From positions 1 through 64,000 of the forward strand of contig NZ_LGDY01000117.1 of assembly GCF_001279525.1 (NCBI RefSeq): a stretch of 64,000 nt of DNA, written 5' to 3'. A model generated the notes under the pieces. It made no database searches. It had not been told where the DNA came from and was given only the letters and a program-made list of their open reading frames with translations. Both the position numbers and the translations under genes were made by a program. Shown in pieces: positions 18,634 to 28,100 of the stretch (position 1 is the first letter of the stretch; the number at the start of each line of letters is the position of its first letter). The DNA comes from Nocardia sp. NRRL S-836 (lineage in GTDB: Bacteria > Actinomycetota > Actinomycetes > Mycobacteriales > Pseudonocardiaceae).

Positions 18634-19140
18634 GTGGCTGGCGAGCCGAACAGCGGTGACATCAAGATCACACCGGCGTTTCTCAGGACGTTCCAGGTCG
18701 AGCTGGAGAAGATGCTCGGCGAGCTGGAGGGGAACCACGGCATCGCCGAGCTGGCGCTCACCAAGGGCGGAGTGTCCGGCGAGAACCGCAGACTGCTGCC
18801 CGGCAACGAGATGTGGCTCGCGGCGAAGCAGCTGGGCGACAAGTACCAGGGTGCGAGCGGAACCGCTCCCACGTTGTACGCCCAGATCGAAAGCATGCGG
18901 ACCTACATCAAGGACCTGAACGACAACATCAACGAGGTCGTGCGCATCGCGGAAACCGGTGAGGAGGAAGCGCTCAGCATGACCACCGAGCTGAACACGA
19001 ACCAGTTGAGCGAGATCTTCCGGCCCACGACCGGCGCGGGCACCGGCGGAAACGGCACCGGCGGAAACGGCACCGGCGGGAACGGCACCGGTGGCAACGG
19101 CACCGGTGGCAACGGCGGATCCGGCACCGGCGGGAGCTGA
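18634..19140 (+). CDS. ESX-associated small helical protein with Gly-rich tail
   Basis: 168 residues, not assigned to a named family. Residues 1-125 are largely helical and hydrophilic, with no WXG motif. The C-terminus from about 132 is a TGGNG repeat encoded by 15-bp DNA repeats. Such Gly-rich tails are common on ESX-associated proteins. GTG 18634 follows GAGGAGGG. The stop lies five bases before the next start, and its end supplies that gene's ribosome-binding site (GGGAG). Probably a secreted partner or substrate of the same operon. Confidence 0.7.
   Translation: MAGEPNSGDIKITPAFLRTFQVELEKMLGELEGNHGIAELALTKGGVSGENRRLLPGNEMWLAAKQLGDKYQGASGTAPTLYAQIESMRTYIKDLNDNINEVVRIAETGEEEALSMTTELNTNQLSEIFRPTTGAGTGGNGTGGNGTGGNGTGGNGTGGNGGSGTGGS
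19039..19113 (+). repeat. Five 15-bp tandem repeats coding for a Gly-rich tail
   Basis: Five copies of GGCACCGGCGGAAAC with third-position variation, each encoding GTGGN, at the C-terminus of the 18634-19140 protein. Copy number may vary between strains. Confidence 0.9.
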
Positions 19141-19145
19141 GCTCG

Positions 19146-21320
19146 ATGGTGGACAGCCTGATCGGCGGCGAGGACGGGGCCGGCTGGACGTGGGAGCAGG
19201 CGCTCAACGCGTTCCACGGCAAGAACGCCAAGATCGAGTGCAAGCAGGTGCAGAACCGCGACACCGTCACAGCGGTGTCGTGGCTGTCCGCCGACCACTG
19301 GCGGCAACCCAGAGCGGGCGGCAAGGAACCGGTCGCCGACTTCAAGATCTACACCAACACGAACGCGACGACGTACTGGGGCGTGGGCCGGATCAACCAG
19401 GACGGCTTGAAGGAGCCGATGGAAGGTTTCCTCGGCAACGCCCGTGCCATCGTCGACTCGTTGATGACGAGCGAGAACCCGGTGGCCCAGCGGGGTTCCT
19501 TCTACCGCGCCGCGGAAGCGCTGACCTCGGCCACGAACGTGCTGAACGACCAGGCCGGGGTGTTGAAGGCGTGGCGCGACAAGGTGGGGCACAAGGGGGA
19601 CGACTTCCAGGGCGCCGGCGCCGGGGCGTTCTGGAACGCGCTGGACGGGATGGTGTTCCAGCGCGAGCACATCGTGCGGCAGATGGGCGTGCACCTGGGC
19701 CAGAGCGAGAACCCCGAGTTCGCGTGGGACTCGCTGAACTACGCCACCGGTTCGGGGACCGACAAGATGACCTGGGACCGGCCCCAGTTCGCGGACCCGA
19801 CGGTGAACTGGGGCGTCAACGAGGGGCGCGCGGGTCTCGACTGGGCGGTCAACGTCCTCGCCGACGGTTACACCGAGTGGAACTCCTCGGGTTCGAAGAC
19901 CTACCCGGTCGTGATGAACGGCTCGCACCGGTTGATCTCCGGCACGGCCGCGGACTTCGCCACCCCCGCGGGCGCGCTCGCCGCTGTCTGGCGGCAGGAG
20001 TGGTTCCAGGGCGCGATGCTGCCGGCCAAGGACGTCTACGCCACGGAGCTCGACCTGTGGCAGAAGGCCGGCGAGACCCTGGACTGGTTCCCGTACAACA
20101 ACGCGATCAAGGCCGGGGTCAACGAGGGTGCGTTCTGGGCGAGCATCGAGGCCGCGGCCAAGAGCTGCTGGGAGCAGCACCTCGAGGCCACAGTGGACGT
20201 GTTCGCCAAGCACGCCATCGCCGAGCTCACCAAGGTCTACCAGACCGCCACGCTGCACCTGCCCAGCATCGTGACGCCGAGGAAGCTGAACCTCTTCCAG
20301 CCCAAGACGGGTCCGCAGGGCGGGCCGCAAGGCGGTCCGCAGGGTCCACCGCCGCCTCCGGGTACCGGTGAGAACGGGCCGGGCAAGCCCGACCTCAAGA
20401 AGGACGGCGGGCCGAAAACTCCTCCACCGCCGCCGCAGCTCGGTGGCGGCTCCGGACCGGGCGGGTCGAACAAGGGCGGCGACAAGGGAAACCTGGGGCC
20501 GAACACCGGTCCCAAACCGCCGGACCCGAACTCGGTGCTCAAGGTGCCGACCGGGTCGAAGATCGATCCGGACGGGACGGTGCGCGGCCCGGACGGCAAG
20601 CCGATGGTCGACAAGCTCGGCCGGCCGGTGATCGTGCCGCCGGGTTCCCGGATCAACCCGGACGGCGAGATCGTCGGTCCCAACGGCAAGAAGCTCGTGG
20701 AGAAGGACCGGGTCGCGCGGCCGGACCTGAGCAAGCGGGACCCCGCTCAGGAGTCCGAGCTGGACAGGTACCTGAAGTCGTTGCGCGACCGGCCGGTGTC
20801 GTTGCCGACGGCGTTGCCGGGCCCGGACGCGCGGTCGCTGCCGGACCTGTCCGGCAGGTCGCTGGGCCTCGGGGGCAAGAGCGCGGTGACCTCCTTCGGT
20901 TCCAACGGGCTGCCCGGCAGCGGGCCGCAGCTGACCGACCTCCCGCCCGCGCCGAAGCCGGTTGCGACGGAAGGCGGGTCGTCGCTCAACAAGAACCCGC
21001 AGGGTGCTCCGGCCGGCTCGAACGGCATGGGCGGTGTGCCGTTCTACCCGCCGACCGCGGGTGGCATGGGCGCCGGTGCCGGCGCCGGTGACCAGAACAA
21101 GGGCGAACGCGACCGGGACACCTGGCTGTCCGAGGACGAGGAGACCTGGGGCACCGACCCGAAGCTCCCGCCGTCGGTGCTCGGCGGGCGGCGCAGGCGA
21201 GGCCGCGTCGGATCGCAGGCAGGACCCGGCTCCCACAACTACGGACACGGAGGAAGCGATGGCCGACTGGCTGGAGGAACAGCTGCACCAGGCCATGGTT
21301 ACGCTGAGGGATCAGCGTGA
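19146..21320 (+). CDS. Large ESX-operon protein with PPE-like C-terminus (paralogue 1)
   Basis: 724 residues. The N-terminal 370 residues are mainly helical and include WRDKVGHKGDDFQGAGAG with a helix-turn pattern like the WXG superfamily. From about 375 it is Pro/Gly-rich (PQGGPQGGPQ) with a motif TGSKIDPDGTVRGPDGK repeated in variant form. The C-terminus carries RDTWLSEDEETWGTD (about 656-670) and a basic end. The paralogue at 21675-23657 shares every one of these. This resembles actinomycete PPE-like ESX substrates or scaffold proteins; no enzymatic motif was seen. It overlaps the next gene by 62 bases. Confidence 0.75.
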   Translation: MVDSLIGGEDGAGWTWEQALNAFHGKNAKIECKQVQNRDTVTAVSWLSADHWRQPRAGGKEPVADFKIYTNTNATTYWGVGRINQDGLKEPMEGFLGNARAIVDSLMTSENPVAQRGSFYRAAEALTSATNVLNDQAGVLKAWRDKVGHKGDDFQGAGAGAFWNALDGMVFQREHIVRQMGVHLGQSENPEFAWDSLNYATGSGTDKMTWDRPQFADPTVNWGVNEGRAGLDWAVNVLADGYTEWNSSGSKTYPVVMNGSHRLISGTAADFATPAGALAAVWRQEWFQGAMLPAKDVYATELDLWQKAGETLDWFPYNNAIKAGVNEGAFWASIEAAAKSCWEQHLEATVDVFAKHAIAELTKVYQTATLHLPSIVTPRKLNLFQPKTGPQGGPQGGPQGPPPPPGTGENGPGKPDLKKDGGPKTPPPPPQLGGGSGPGGSNKGGDKGNLGPNTGPKPPDPNSVLKVPTGSKIDPDGTVRGPDGKPMVDKLGRPVIVPPGSRINPDGEIVGPNGKKLVEKDRVARPDLSKRDPAQESELDRYLKSLRDRPVSLPTALPGPDARSLPDLSGRSLGLGGKSAVTSFGSNGLPGSGPQLTDLPPAPKPVATEGGSSLNKNPQGAPAGSNGMGGVPFYPPTAGGMGAGAGAGDQNKGERDRDTWLSEDEETWGTDPKLPPSVLGGRRRRGRVGSQAGPGSHNYGHGGSDGRLAGGTAAPGHGYAEGSA

Positions 21321-21669
21321 CCGGATCGAGTCGGCCAAGGCCGAGCTCGCCGCGCGCCGCGCGACCGTGACCTCCGCGGACCGGATGGTCTCGGTGACGG
21401 TGGACGCGAACAACGCGGTGGTGGGCCTGAAGTTCAACACCTCGAAGTACCGCGACATGCACCCGGAGCAGCTCGCGCACGTGCTGGTGGACGTGCTCGG
21501 CCGGGCCCGTGCGCAGATGGCCGATGCCGCGGTGGAGGTGTTCGGCCCTCTCGTGGACGAGCGCACCGACCTGCGCGCGGCCATGGCGGGCGGCGGCGAG
21601 CTCGACGCCGCGTTCGCCGCGATCTGGGACGAGGCGCCTTCGGACGCCTTCGGCCGCCGGAGGAGCTGA
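21259..21669 (+). CDS. YbaB/EbfC-like small protein of the ESX operon
   Basis: 136 residues with a central beta-rich segment (VSVTVDANNAVVGLKF) framed by helices, as in the YbaB/EbfC nucleoid-associated family, which is often found in actinomycete ESX operons. ATG 21259 follows GGAGGAAG and lies inside the end of the preceding gene in another frame. It may act as a cytosolic chaperone-like or DNA-binding partner; the function in this setting is unknown. Five bases separate it from the next gene. Confidence 0.7.
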   Translation: MADWLEEQLHQAMVTLRDQRDRIESAKAELAARRATVTSADRMVSVTVDANNAVVGLKFNTSKYRDMHPEQLAHVLVDVLGRARAQMADAAVEVFGPLVDERTDLRAAMAGGGELDAAFAAIWDEAPSDAFGRRRS

Positions 21670-21674
21670 CCAGG

Positions 21675-23657
21675 ATGCCGAACGAGGCACCACCGGGTCC
21701 GGCGTCGCTGGGCGGGCCGGACACGCGCACGTGGCGATGGCACCAGACGCTGAACATCTTCAGCAACGGCGGGGACTACCCCGAGGTACCGGACCCCACC
21801 AGCGTCACCGCGCCCCGGTGGCTGACGTGGTCCGCCGGGGTGGTCGAAGGGGACCGGCCGCCGTCGACGTCGGACCACTTCTCGGCCGTGGTCACCGTGC
21901 CGAACGGCGGTTCCACCCGGACGTTCTACGGTGGTGCCAACGTCGACCCCGGCCTGAGCTCGGCGATCGCGCCGTTCTTCGGGAACATGGACAAGATCCT
22001 GAAGTCCATGAGCCCCAGCGGGAACTCCGGCGCCAACCCCAACCCGGTGGCGAGCTGGGCGAGCTTCGACCGGGCGGCCACCGCGTTGCGGGAGGCCGCC
22101 GCCTGCCTGACCGCTCAGGTCGATCCGCTGCACCGGTGGCGGGACCGGGTCGGTGCTCCCGGCGACGACTTCCAGGGCCGGGGCGCCGGCGCTTTCCGGA
22201 CTGCTCTCGACGGTCTCGCCGACCGGTGCGCTGATCTGGTGACGCAGCTCAGCAGGGAACGCACGGCGTGGGACGCGCTGCTCGAAGCCAAGGGCCTGCT
22301 CCAGCACGCGGGAGGCCTGCTCGACAACGGATACCTGCGCTGGACCGGCGGTGAGACGTTCAGCTACGACACCGGGCTGGGGTTCAGGGTCTCCGGTCCC
22401 GGTTCGGCGCTGGCGTGGCCCGCGGGAGTGCTCGCGGCGATCTGGAACGCGCCCGAGCTGCAGCAGGACTTCAAGAGCCGGCAGGTGGACGCCACGCCCG
22501 GCGCGGAGAACTACCCGGCCAGCGAACGGCTCGGTGGCGGCGTCAACAGCGCGGCCACGTGGCTCACGCTGGAGAGCGCGGCGAAGAAGGTCTGGCTGGA
22601 CCACCAGATGGGGCTGCTGGACGGCCCCGGCGCGAGTGCCGCCGGACTGCTGGACACCGCCTACCGGGTGGCGATGAGGTACCTGCCGTCGATCGTGCAG
22701 CCGGCCGGACCGACGTTCTCCGGGCCTGGCGGGGCGGACGACCCAGGCGGGACCGGACCCGGTTCGGGTGGTGGTCAGGGATCTCCTGACGACGGCAACG
22801 TCACCGCGTACGCGGCGCCATCACCGCCACCGCCACCGTCCACAGTGGTCGTGAGCGGACCGGGCGGCGGCAGTCCGGTCCTCGGTGGCCCGAACCTGGT
22901 GCTCAAGGTGCCGGGAGGCTCCTACGTGGCCCCGAACGGCACCGTCATCGGCCCCAACGGCAAGGTCGTGCTGGGGCGCGACGGCAGGCCGATCATCGTG
23001 CCACCGGGGTCGAGGGTGAACGCGAACGGCGAGATCATCGGACCGAGGGGCGCCGGCCGGCTGGAGCAGAAGGACCGCGTCCGCAACCCCTACGAGCCGC
23101 CGCCGAAGATCGGCGCGAGCGGTGGGGAGTCACCGCTGGAACGGCACCTCAGGTCGTTGCGCACCCCGCCTTCGCAGGCACCGCAGGGATCGCAGCACCA
23201 GTTGCTGGCCAAGAGCGACCTGGCGAACCTCCACGGCACCGGCCTGAAGGTCGAGGGCGGGAGCCGGATCGAGATGTCGTCGAACGTGCCGCCGTCACCG
23301 TTCGGCCCCACCGGCAAGCCCGCGGTGCCCGTGGTGGGCGGAGCACCGGCCGATGGTCCGAAGGGGATGGTCGGCGGGCCGCTCGGCCCGTCGGCGCTCG
23401 GTGCCGGGGCACGGGGGAACGACCGCGAGCGCGACACGTGGATCGCCGAGGACGAGCGGACGTGGGGCACGGATTCGTCGGTGGCGCCAGGGGTTCTCGG
23501 CAGGCGCGGCCGCCCGGCGACGCGCCCGTCGATCGTGATCATGAGCGACAGCGTGGAGGTCCAGGGCCCGGTGGTCCTCGGCGGCACGGAGGTGCTCGGC
23601 GGGAACCGGGGCCGGCACCGGAGCCGGGGCCAGGGCACGACCACCACCACGGGATAG
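21675..23657 (+). CDS. Large ESX-operon protein with PPE-like C-terminus (paralogue 2)
   Basis: 660 residues and a paralogue of the 19146-21320 protein. Shared parts include WRDRVGAPGDDFQGRGAG, the Pro/Gly-rich middle with PGGSYVAPNGTVIGPNGK, the IVPPGSRVNANGEIIGP motif, and the C-terminal RDTWIAEDERTWGTD (near 586-600) followed by a basic region. ATG 21675 follows GGAGCTGACCAGG. Duplicate large substrates in one operon may form heteromers or differ in specificity. No catalytic motif was seen. Confidence 0.75.
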   Translation: MPNEAPPGPASLGGPDTRTWRWHQTLNIFSNGGDYPEVPDPTSVTAPRWLTWSAGVVEGDRPPSTSDHFSAVVTVPNGGSTRTFYGGANVDPGLSSAIAPFFGNMDKILKSMSPSGNSGANPNPVASWASFDRAATALREAAACLTAQVDPLHRWRDRVGAPGDDFQGRGAGAFRTALDGLADRCADLVTQLSRERTAWDALLEAKGLLQHAGGLLDNGYLRWTGGETFSYDTGLGFRVSGPGSALAWPAGVLAAIWNAPELQQDFKSRQVDATPGAENYPASERLGGGVNSAATWLTLESAAKKVWLDHQMGLLDGPGASAAGLLDTAYRVAMRYLPSIVQPAGPTFSGPGGADDPGGTGPGSGGGQGSPDDGNVTAYAAPSPPPPPSTVVVSGPGGGSPVLGGPNLVLKVPGGSYVAPNGTVIGPNGKVVLGRDGRPIIVPPGSRVNANGEIIGPRGAGRLEQKDRVRNPYEPPPKIGASGGESPLERHLRSLRTPPSQAPQGSQHQLLAKSDLANLHGTGLKVEGGSRIEMSSNVPPSPFGPTGKPAVPVVGGAPADGPKGMVGGPLGPSALGAGARGNDRERDTWIAEDERTWGTDSSVAPGVLGRRGRPATRPSIVIMSDSVEVQGPVVLGGTEVLGGNRGRHRSRGQGTTTTTG

Positions 23658-23667
23658 GACGGAAGAG

Positions 23668-23997
23668 ATGGCAAACGACTACAGCGCCGATCCGAGGGTG
23701 ATCGCCGCCGTCGCCGAGGGGTTCGAGATCGTCGGTGGCTTCATCGGCACCATGACGAAGCTCAGCCTGGACCGGAGAACCCTGCTGGTCGAGGCGTGCG
23801 GTGACGACACGATGGGCGAGGAGATCCGGCAGAACCTCGAACCCGTGGTGCAGAAGTATGAGAGCGCTCTCATCGGAACGGGTGAGGTCGTGGCGAACCA
23901 GGAGATGGTCGCGAAGGGCATGGCGGCCAAGATCCAGAACGCGGAGCACGACAACACCTCCAACGTCATCAACAACACCAGGCGGCACTCGGTCTAG
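23668..23997 (+). CDS. Small helical ESX-operon protein
   Basis: 109 residues, largely alpha-helical, with no recognisable signal peptide. The size and two-helix pattern fit the WXG100 superfamily loosely, but no WXG turn is present. ATG 23668 follows GGAAGAG. It sits ten bases after the preceding stop, so it is in the same operon. Function unknown. Confidence 0.7.
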   Translation: MANDYSADPRVIAAVAEGFEIVGGFIGTMTKLSLDRRTLLVEACGDDTMGEEIRQNLEPVVQKYESALIGTGEVVANQEMVAKGMAAKIQNAEHDNTSNVINNTRRHSV

Positions 23998-24039
23998 GCC
24001 GCGCGTTCCAAGCGGCCGGCACAGAAAGCAGGAGCAAGC

Positions 24040-25122
24040 ATGTCCACGGAGCCTCAGCAGCCAGCGGGCGTCGCGGTAGCCGCCGCGGTGGTGGAGCCGG
24101 AGTCGCCGGTCATCCCCGTGGCACCGGCCGAGGCCGCGGCCGCGGCGCCGGTCACCAGGAAGCTCGCGGCCGGTGCCGCACCGGTGGTGGTCGAGACGAG
24201 CACGGCGACCGGTGAGGAGAAGACCGGCCGGGTGTCCAGGCCGATGGTCGTCGCGGCGGCGGTCGCCGGTGCCGTGCTGGTGGTGTTGCCGGTGGCGTTC
24301 GGCACGTTGTCGGGTGACAGCGGACCGGGCAGCGGCCCGAACAACGCGGGCTACGCCCAGGTGCCCTCGCCCGACGGCGGGTTCGTGCCCGGTTTGGCGG
24401 CACCCCAGACGGAGAACGGCAACGAGGGCGTGACGCCGCCCAACGGTTCCGTCCCCGGCAAGAACGGCGACGGCACCGCGTCCGGTGACCTCGCCGGGCA
24501 GACCGTCCCCGGCCCGCCCGGCACGCCCGGACAGCCGGTGGTACCCGGTCAGCAGCCCCCACCCGCGCAGAACCAGAACCAGCAGGGAAACCCCCAGGCG
24601 CCACCGCCTGCGAAGCCGGTGACGTACGAGGCGACGGCCGGCCCCGGCTGTGGCAGCGGCACCCGGTTCGACGGCGTCGGGATGTACCGCGATGGCAAGG
24701 AGGGCTGGGTCGACCACGGCGGCGGCTGCGGCAGCGCGTTCACCTCGATCCCGATGTCCGGTGACGCCGCGAAGGACGACCCGAGCGCGTACGGCCTGTG
24801 GACGTTCAACACGGGTCCGGTGACCGCCGGAACGTGCACGGTCTCGGTGTTCGTGCCCAACGGCGACATCACCGCGGTGGGCGGCAGTCCCACGTACTAC
24901 CGCGTCTTCGACAGGTTCGAGGTCGCCAAGGGAACCCCGGTCGGGAGCTTCCAGGTCAGCCAGGTCGCGAACCGCGGAGGGTGGGTGACCGTGGGCTCCT
25001 TCAAGGTGAACGGGGCCAAGCTCGCCGTTCAGCTGCTCACCAGGGGGCGCGACTGGGACGGGTCGAAGCGGACGTACGCCCACCACGCCGCGGGAGCGGT
25101 GAAGGCGAAGTGCCAGGCATGA
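24040..25122 (+). CDS. Single-pass membrane protein with extracellular Cys-containing domain
   Basis: 360 residues. An Ala/Val-rich cytosolic part (1-78) leads to one membrane helix (about 79-98), a Gly/Pro-rich linker, and an extracytoplasmic domain (about 200-360) with several cysteines (GCGSGT, GGGCGS, GTCTV, KCQA) probably forming disulfides. NRGGWVTVGSFKVNG resembles golvesin-C/CBM-like beta domains (tentative). It is the last gene before the giant effector, with 76 bases between them. A surface-anchored role in effector handling or cell-wall binding is possible. Confidence 0.65.
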   Translation: MSTEPQQPAGVAVAAAVVEPESPVIPVAPAEAAAAAPVTRKLAAGAAPVVVETSTATGEEKTGRVSRPMVVAAAVAGAVLVVLPVAFGTLSGDSGPGSGPNNAGYAQVPSPDGGFVPGLAAPQTENGNEGVTPPNGSVPGKNGDGTASGDLAGQTVPGPPGTPGQPVVPGQQPPPAQNQNQQGNPQAPPPAKPVTYEATAGPGCGSGTRFDGVGMYRDGKEGWVDHGGGCGSAFTSIPMSGDAAKDDPSAYGLWTFNTGPVTAGTCTVSVFVPNGDITAVGGSPTYYRVFDRFEVAKGTPVGSFQVSQVANRGGWVTVGSFKVNGAKLAVQLLTRGRDWDGSKRTYAHHAAGAVKAKCQA

Positions 25123-25198
25123 GGTAGCCCCGGCTGCGAACCGCTGAGCCCGCGCGCTGCGTTGGCGGGGGTGTAACGGTTATCGGTGTGGAGGAAAC

Positions 25199-28100
25199 GT
25201 GCCCATCAAGGTCGATCGCGGCGACTTCGGTGATCTGCCCCCGTGGGCGCGCACGCTGCTCGAAGTCCTGGGCGTGTCCTGGCCCGCGGCGAACCAGCAC
25301 AAGTTCCGCAGGCTGGCCGACGAGTACGACCTGGTGACCCGGCAGCTCACCAAGCTGCCGGACGAGGTCGAGAACGTCGCGAGGGGGATCGACCGGAACC
25401 TCGGCATGCCGGGAGCCTCCGAGGGGTTCCGCTCCAGCATGTCGTCGCTCGTCGGTGGCGACTCGAGCGTGGTCGACAAGATGATCGCCACCTCGAACGG
25501 CATCGGCGAGAACCTCCGCACGATGGCGCGTCAGACCGAGTACGCGAAGTTCTCGGCCTTGGGCCAGCTGTTCCTGCTGGCGTACGAGGTCGCGATGGAG
25601 TACGCGATGGCGGCGTTCACCGGCGGCGCGTCGCTGGCGAACCTGACCTGGCAGTACGCCGCCACCCGCAACTACCTGACCATCCTGTTCAAGATGCTGG
25701 TGCGGGCGATCGTCTTCGAAGTGAGCATCGGCACCAGCGGCGGCATGATCATCGACGCCGTCGTGCAGCGGATCCAGCAGGAGAAGGACGAGTGGGACCA
25801 CGAGACCACCAAGAGCACGCTGATCTCGAGTCTCATCGGCGGCGTGATCGGCGGCGGTGTCGGAGAGCTGGGCGAGAACCTCGGCCGCAAGCTGGGTGGC
25901 CTGCTGGGCAAGGACTTCGGCAAGATCGCCACCGACGACCTGCTCAGGTCCGTCAAGGACATGAAGCTGCCCGGCGGCATCTCGGACGAGATGTCCGACA
26001 GGTGGCTGAACGACGTGGGCCGGCTCCTCACCGATCGGGCCGGCACCCAGCTGCGTGATCCGGACTGGGCGTTCACCAGGCAGCTGACCCAGAACTTCAC
26101 CAGGGACGTCGCCGACAGGTTCGAGACCGCCTTCGGCGACTCGCTCGGCAAGGACGTCGCCCGCGAGCTCGGCGAGACCTACGCGCGCTCGTTCGCCGAG
26201 AACTGGTCACGACACGGGCTGACCGACCCGGACCTGTTCAAGAACGAGCTGCGGTCGGTGCTCGCCCCGCACGCCGACGGGCTCGGCGACAACGTCGCGC
26301 GCACGCTCACCGACGACCTGCCGGACGTGTTGCTCCGCAACGTGAACGACCACCTGGGGGGCAACCGCACCGCCGAGGCCGTCGCGTTCGGCACCACGTT
26401 CCTGTTCGAAGGCGCGTCCGGCTCGATGACCCAGCCCATCCTCGACGGCATCAGCGGTGAGTCCACCAGCGCCGAGGAGTACGCCATGGGCTTCGTCGCC
26501 GGCGTGATCGGCGGCGCCGTCAGCGAACGTCTCGAAGGGATCGGGGAGATGGGGCTCGACGCCGCCGTCACCTCGATGAAGGACAAGCTCGGCAACGTGT
26601 TCGGGCACATGCCCGACCTCGCCGGTCCGACCGGCGCCACCGTTGCGCCGCCGGCGTTCTCCGACTCGGCTCCGCCGCCGGCGTACAACCCCGCCGGCAC
26701 CGAGACCAAGCCCACTCCGGACGGCAAAGCTCCCACCGACGGCAAGGTTCCCGCCGACGGCAAGGTTCCCGCCGATGGCAGGCCCGCCCCGGACAGCAAG
26801 ACGACTCCTCCCGCGGACCAGAAGTCCCCGTCGGAGAGCAGGCCGTCGCCCACCGAGAACAAGTCCACCTCGGACTCGAAGGCGGGTGTGCCGGCCAAGG
26901 GTGGCGAGGGTCAGAAGACCGTCGGTGGCGGTACGACGCCCGAGAGCAAGCCCGCGACCGGATCCACGCCGCCCCCGGTGAAGACCGTGTCCAGCGCTCA
27001 ACCGCCGGTTGCGGCGCAGCCGGCGGAGACCTCGGACACGACGGCGACCACCGGTGCGTCCGAGACGACGAGGGTCCCGGAAGCGGTCAGCACCGTCTCC
27101 GGCGACGGCGAGTCGCAGTACCTCGACGTGGACGGGGACTCACGGGACTCCGCGCCGTCTCCGGCACCGGTGCGCACCGCCTCCGGCGAACCGGAAGCCG
27201 GTCCCGTGACCGGGCAGGATCCCGTCTCCGGTGAGGAAGCCGCCGCCGCGCCGCCGGTCACCGCCGCGGTGTGGCAGGACGACCGGCTCGCCGATGACAG
27301 CGAGGTCGACGAGACCGAGCTGCAGTACCTCGACGTCGGCCCGGTCCGGCGCCCCGACGTCCCCCACGCCGTGCGGCCGGCTCTGGAGCAGCTGCACGAC
27401 GACCTCGTCCAGGCGTTGCCCGGCGTCAACCCGGAGAACCTGGCCGAGATCGAGAACGCGGCCGCTGACGTGCTCGCGGCCAGGGACGTGCTCACGGCCA
27501 CTTCGGCGAGCAGCTCGTTGCGCGGCAAGACCTTCACCGTCCGCACGCCACGCGGCGCCCGGCAGGTCGAGGTGCGGCCGAGTCGCGGCCCCGAAGCCGA
27601 GCCCGCGCCGGCGGTGGAGCAGGACCTCAGGTTCACGGTGACCGTGCTCGGCCAGGGCACGACCGCGTCCCGGTCCGACGACGAACGCCTGCGCACCCGC
27701 CCCGCGCCGCTGCGCACGGTCGCGGCCGACGGACCGGCTGAGCAGCCGACCACCGCGGCCGAAGTCCCCGGCACGAGCACGCAGGCCGCGGTGCGCGGCA
27801 ACGGCGCACCCCCGCCGCTGACCCCGCCGACGCCGGAGTCGCATCGGGGCAAGGACGTCAGCACCGATGAGTCCTGGCGGCACGACCCGGCGAGGACGGC
27901 CGACTGGTTCGCGCCGAGCGATCCGGTGGCTCCCGAGGCGTGGCAGGACCGCCGTGCGCATGCGCACGTGCGCGTGGTGAACACGGCTGTTGCCGATGTC
28001 ATGACGAGGAGCGCGCTGACGAAGATCGAGTCGTACACCGGCTTGATCAGGTACGACCTGCGGCGCATCGAGGTGGCTCAGCACAGGTTCGTGCAGGACT

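Noticed and set aside
19039..19113. Regularly spaced repeats as a CRISPR-like array
   Set aside because: The 15-bp units are directly adjacent, have no spacers and encode an in-frame Gly-rich tail.
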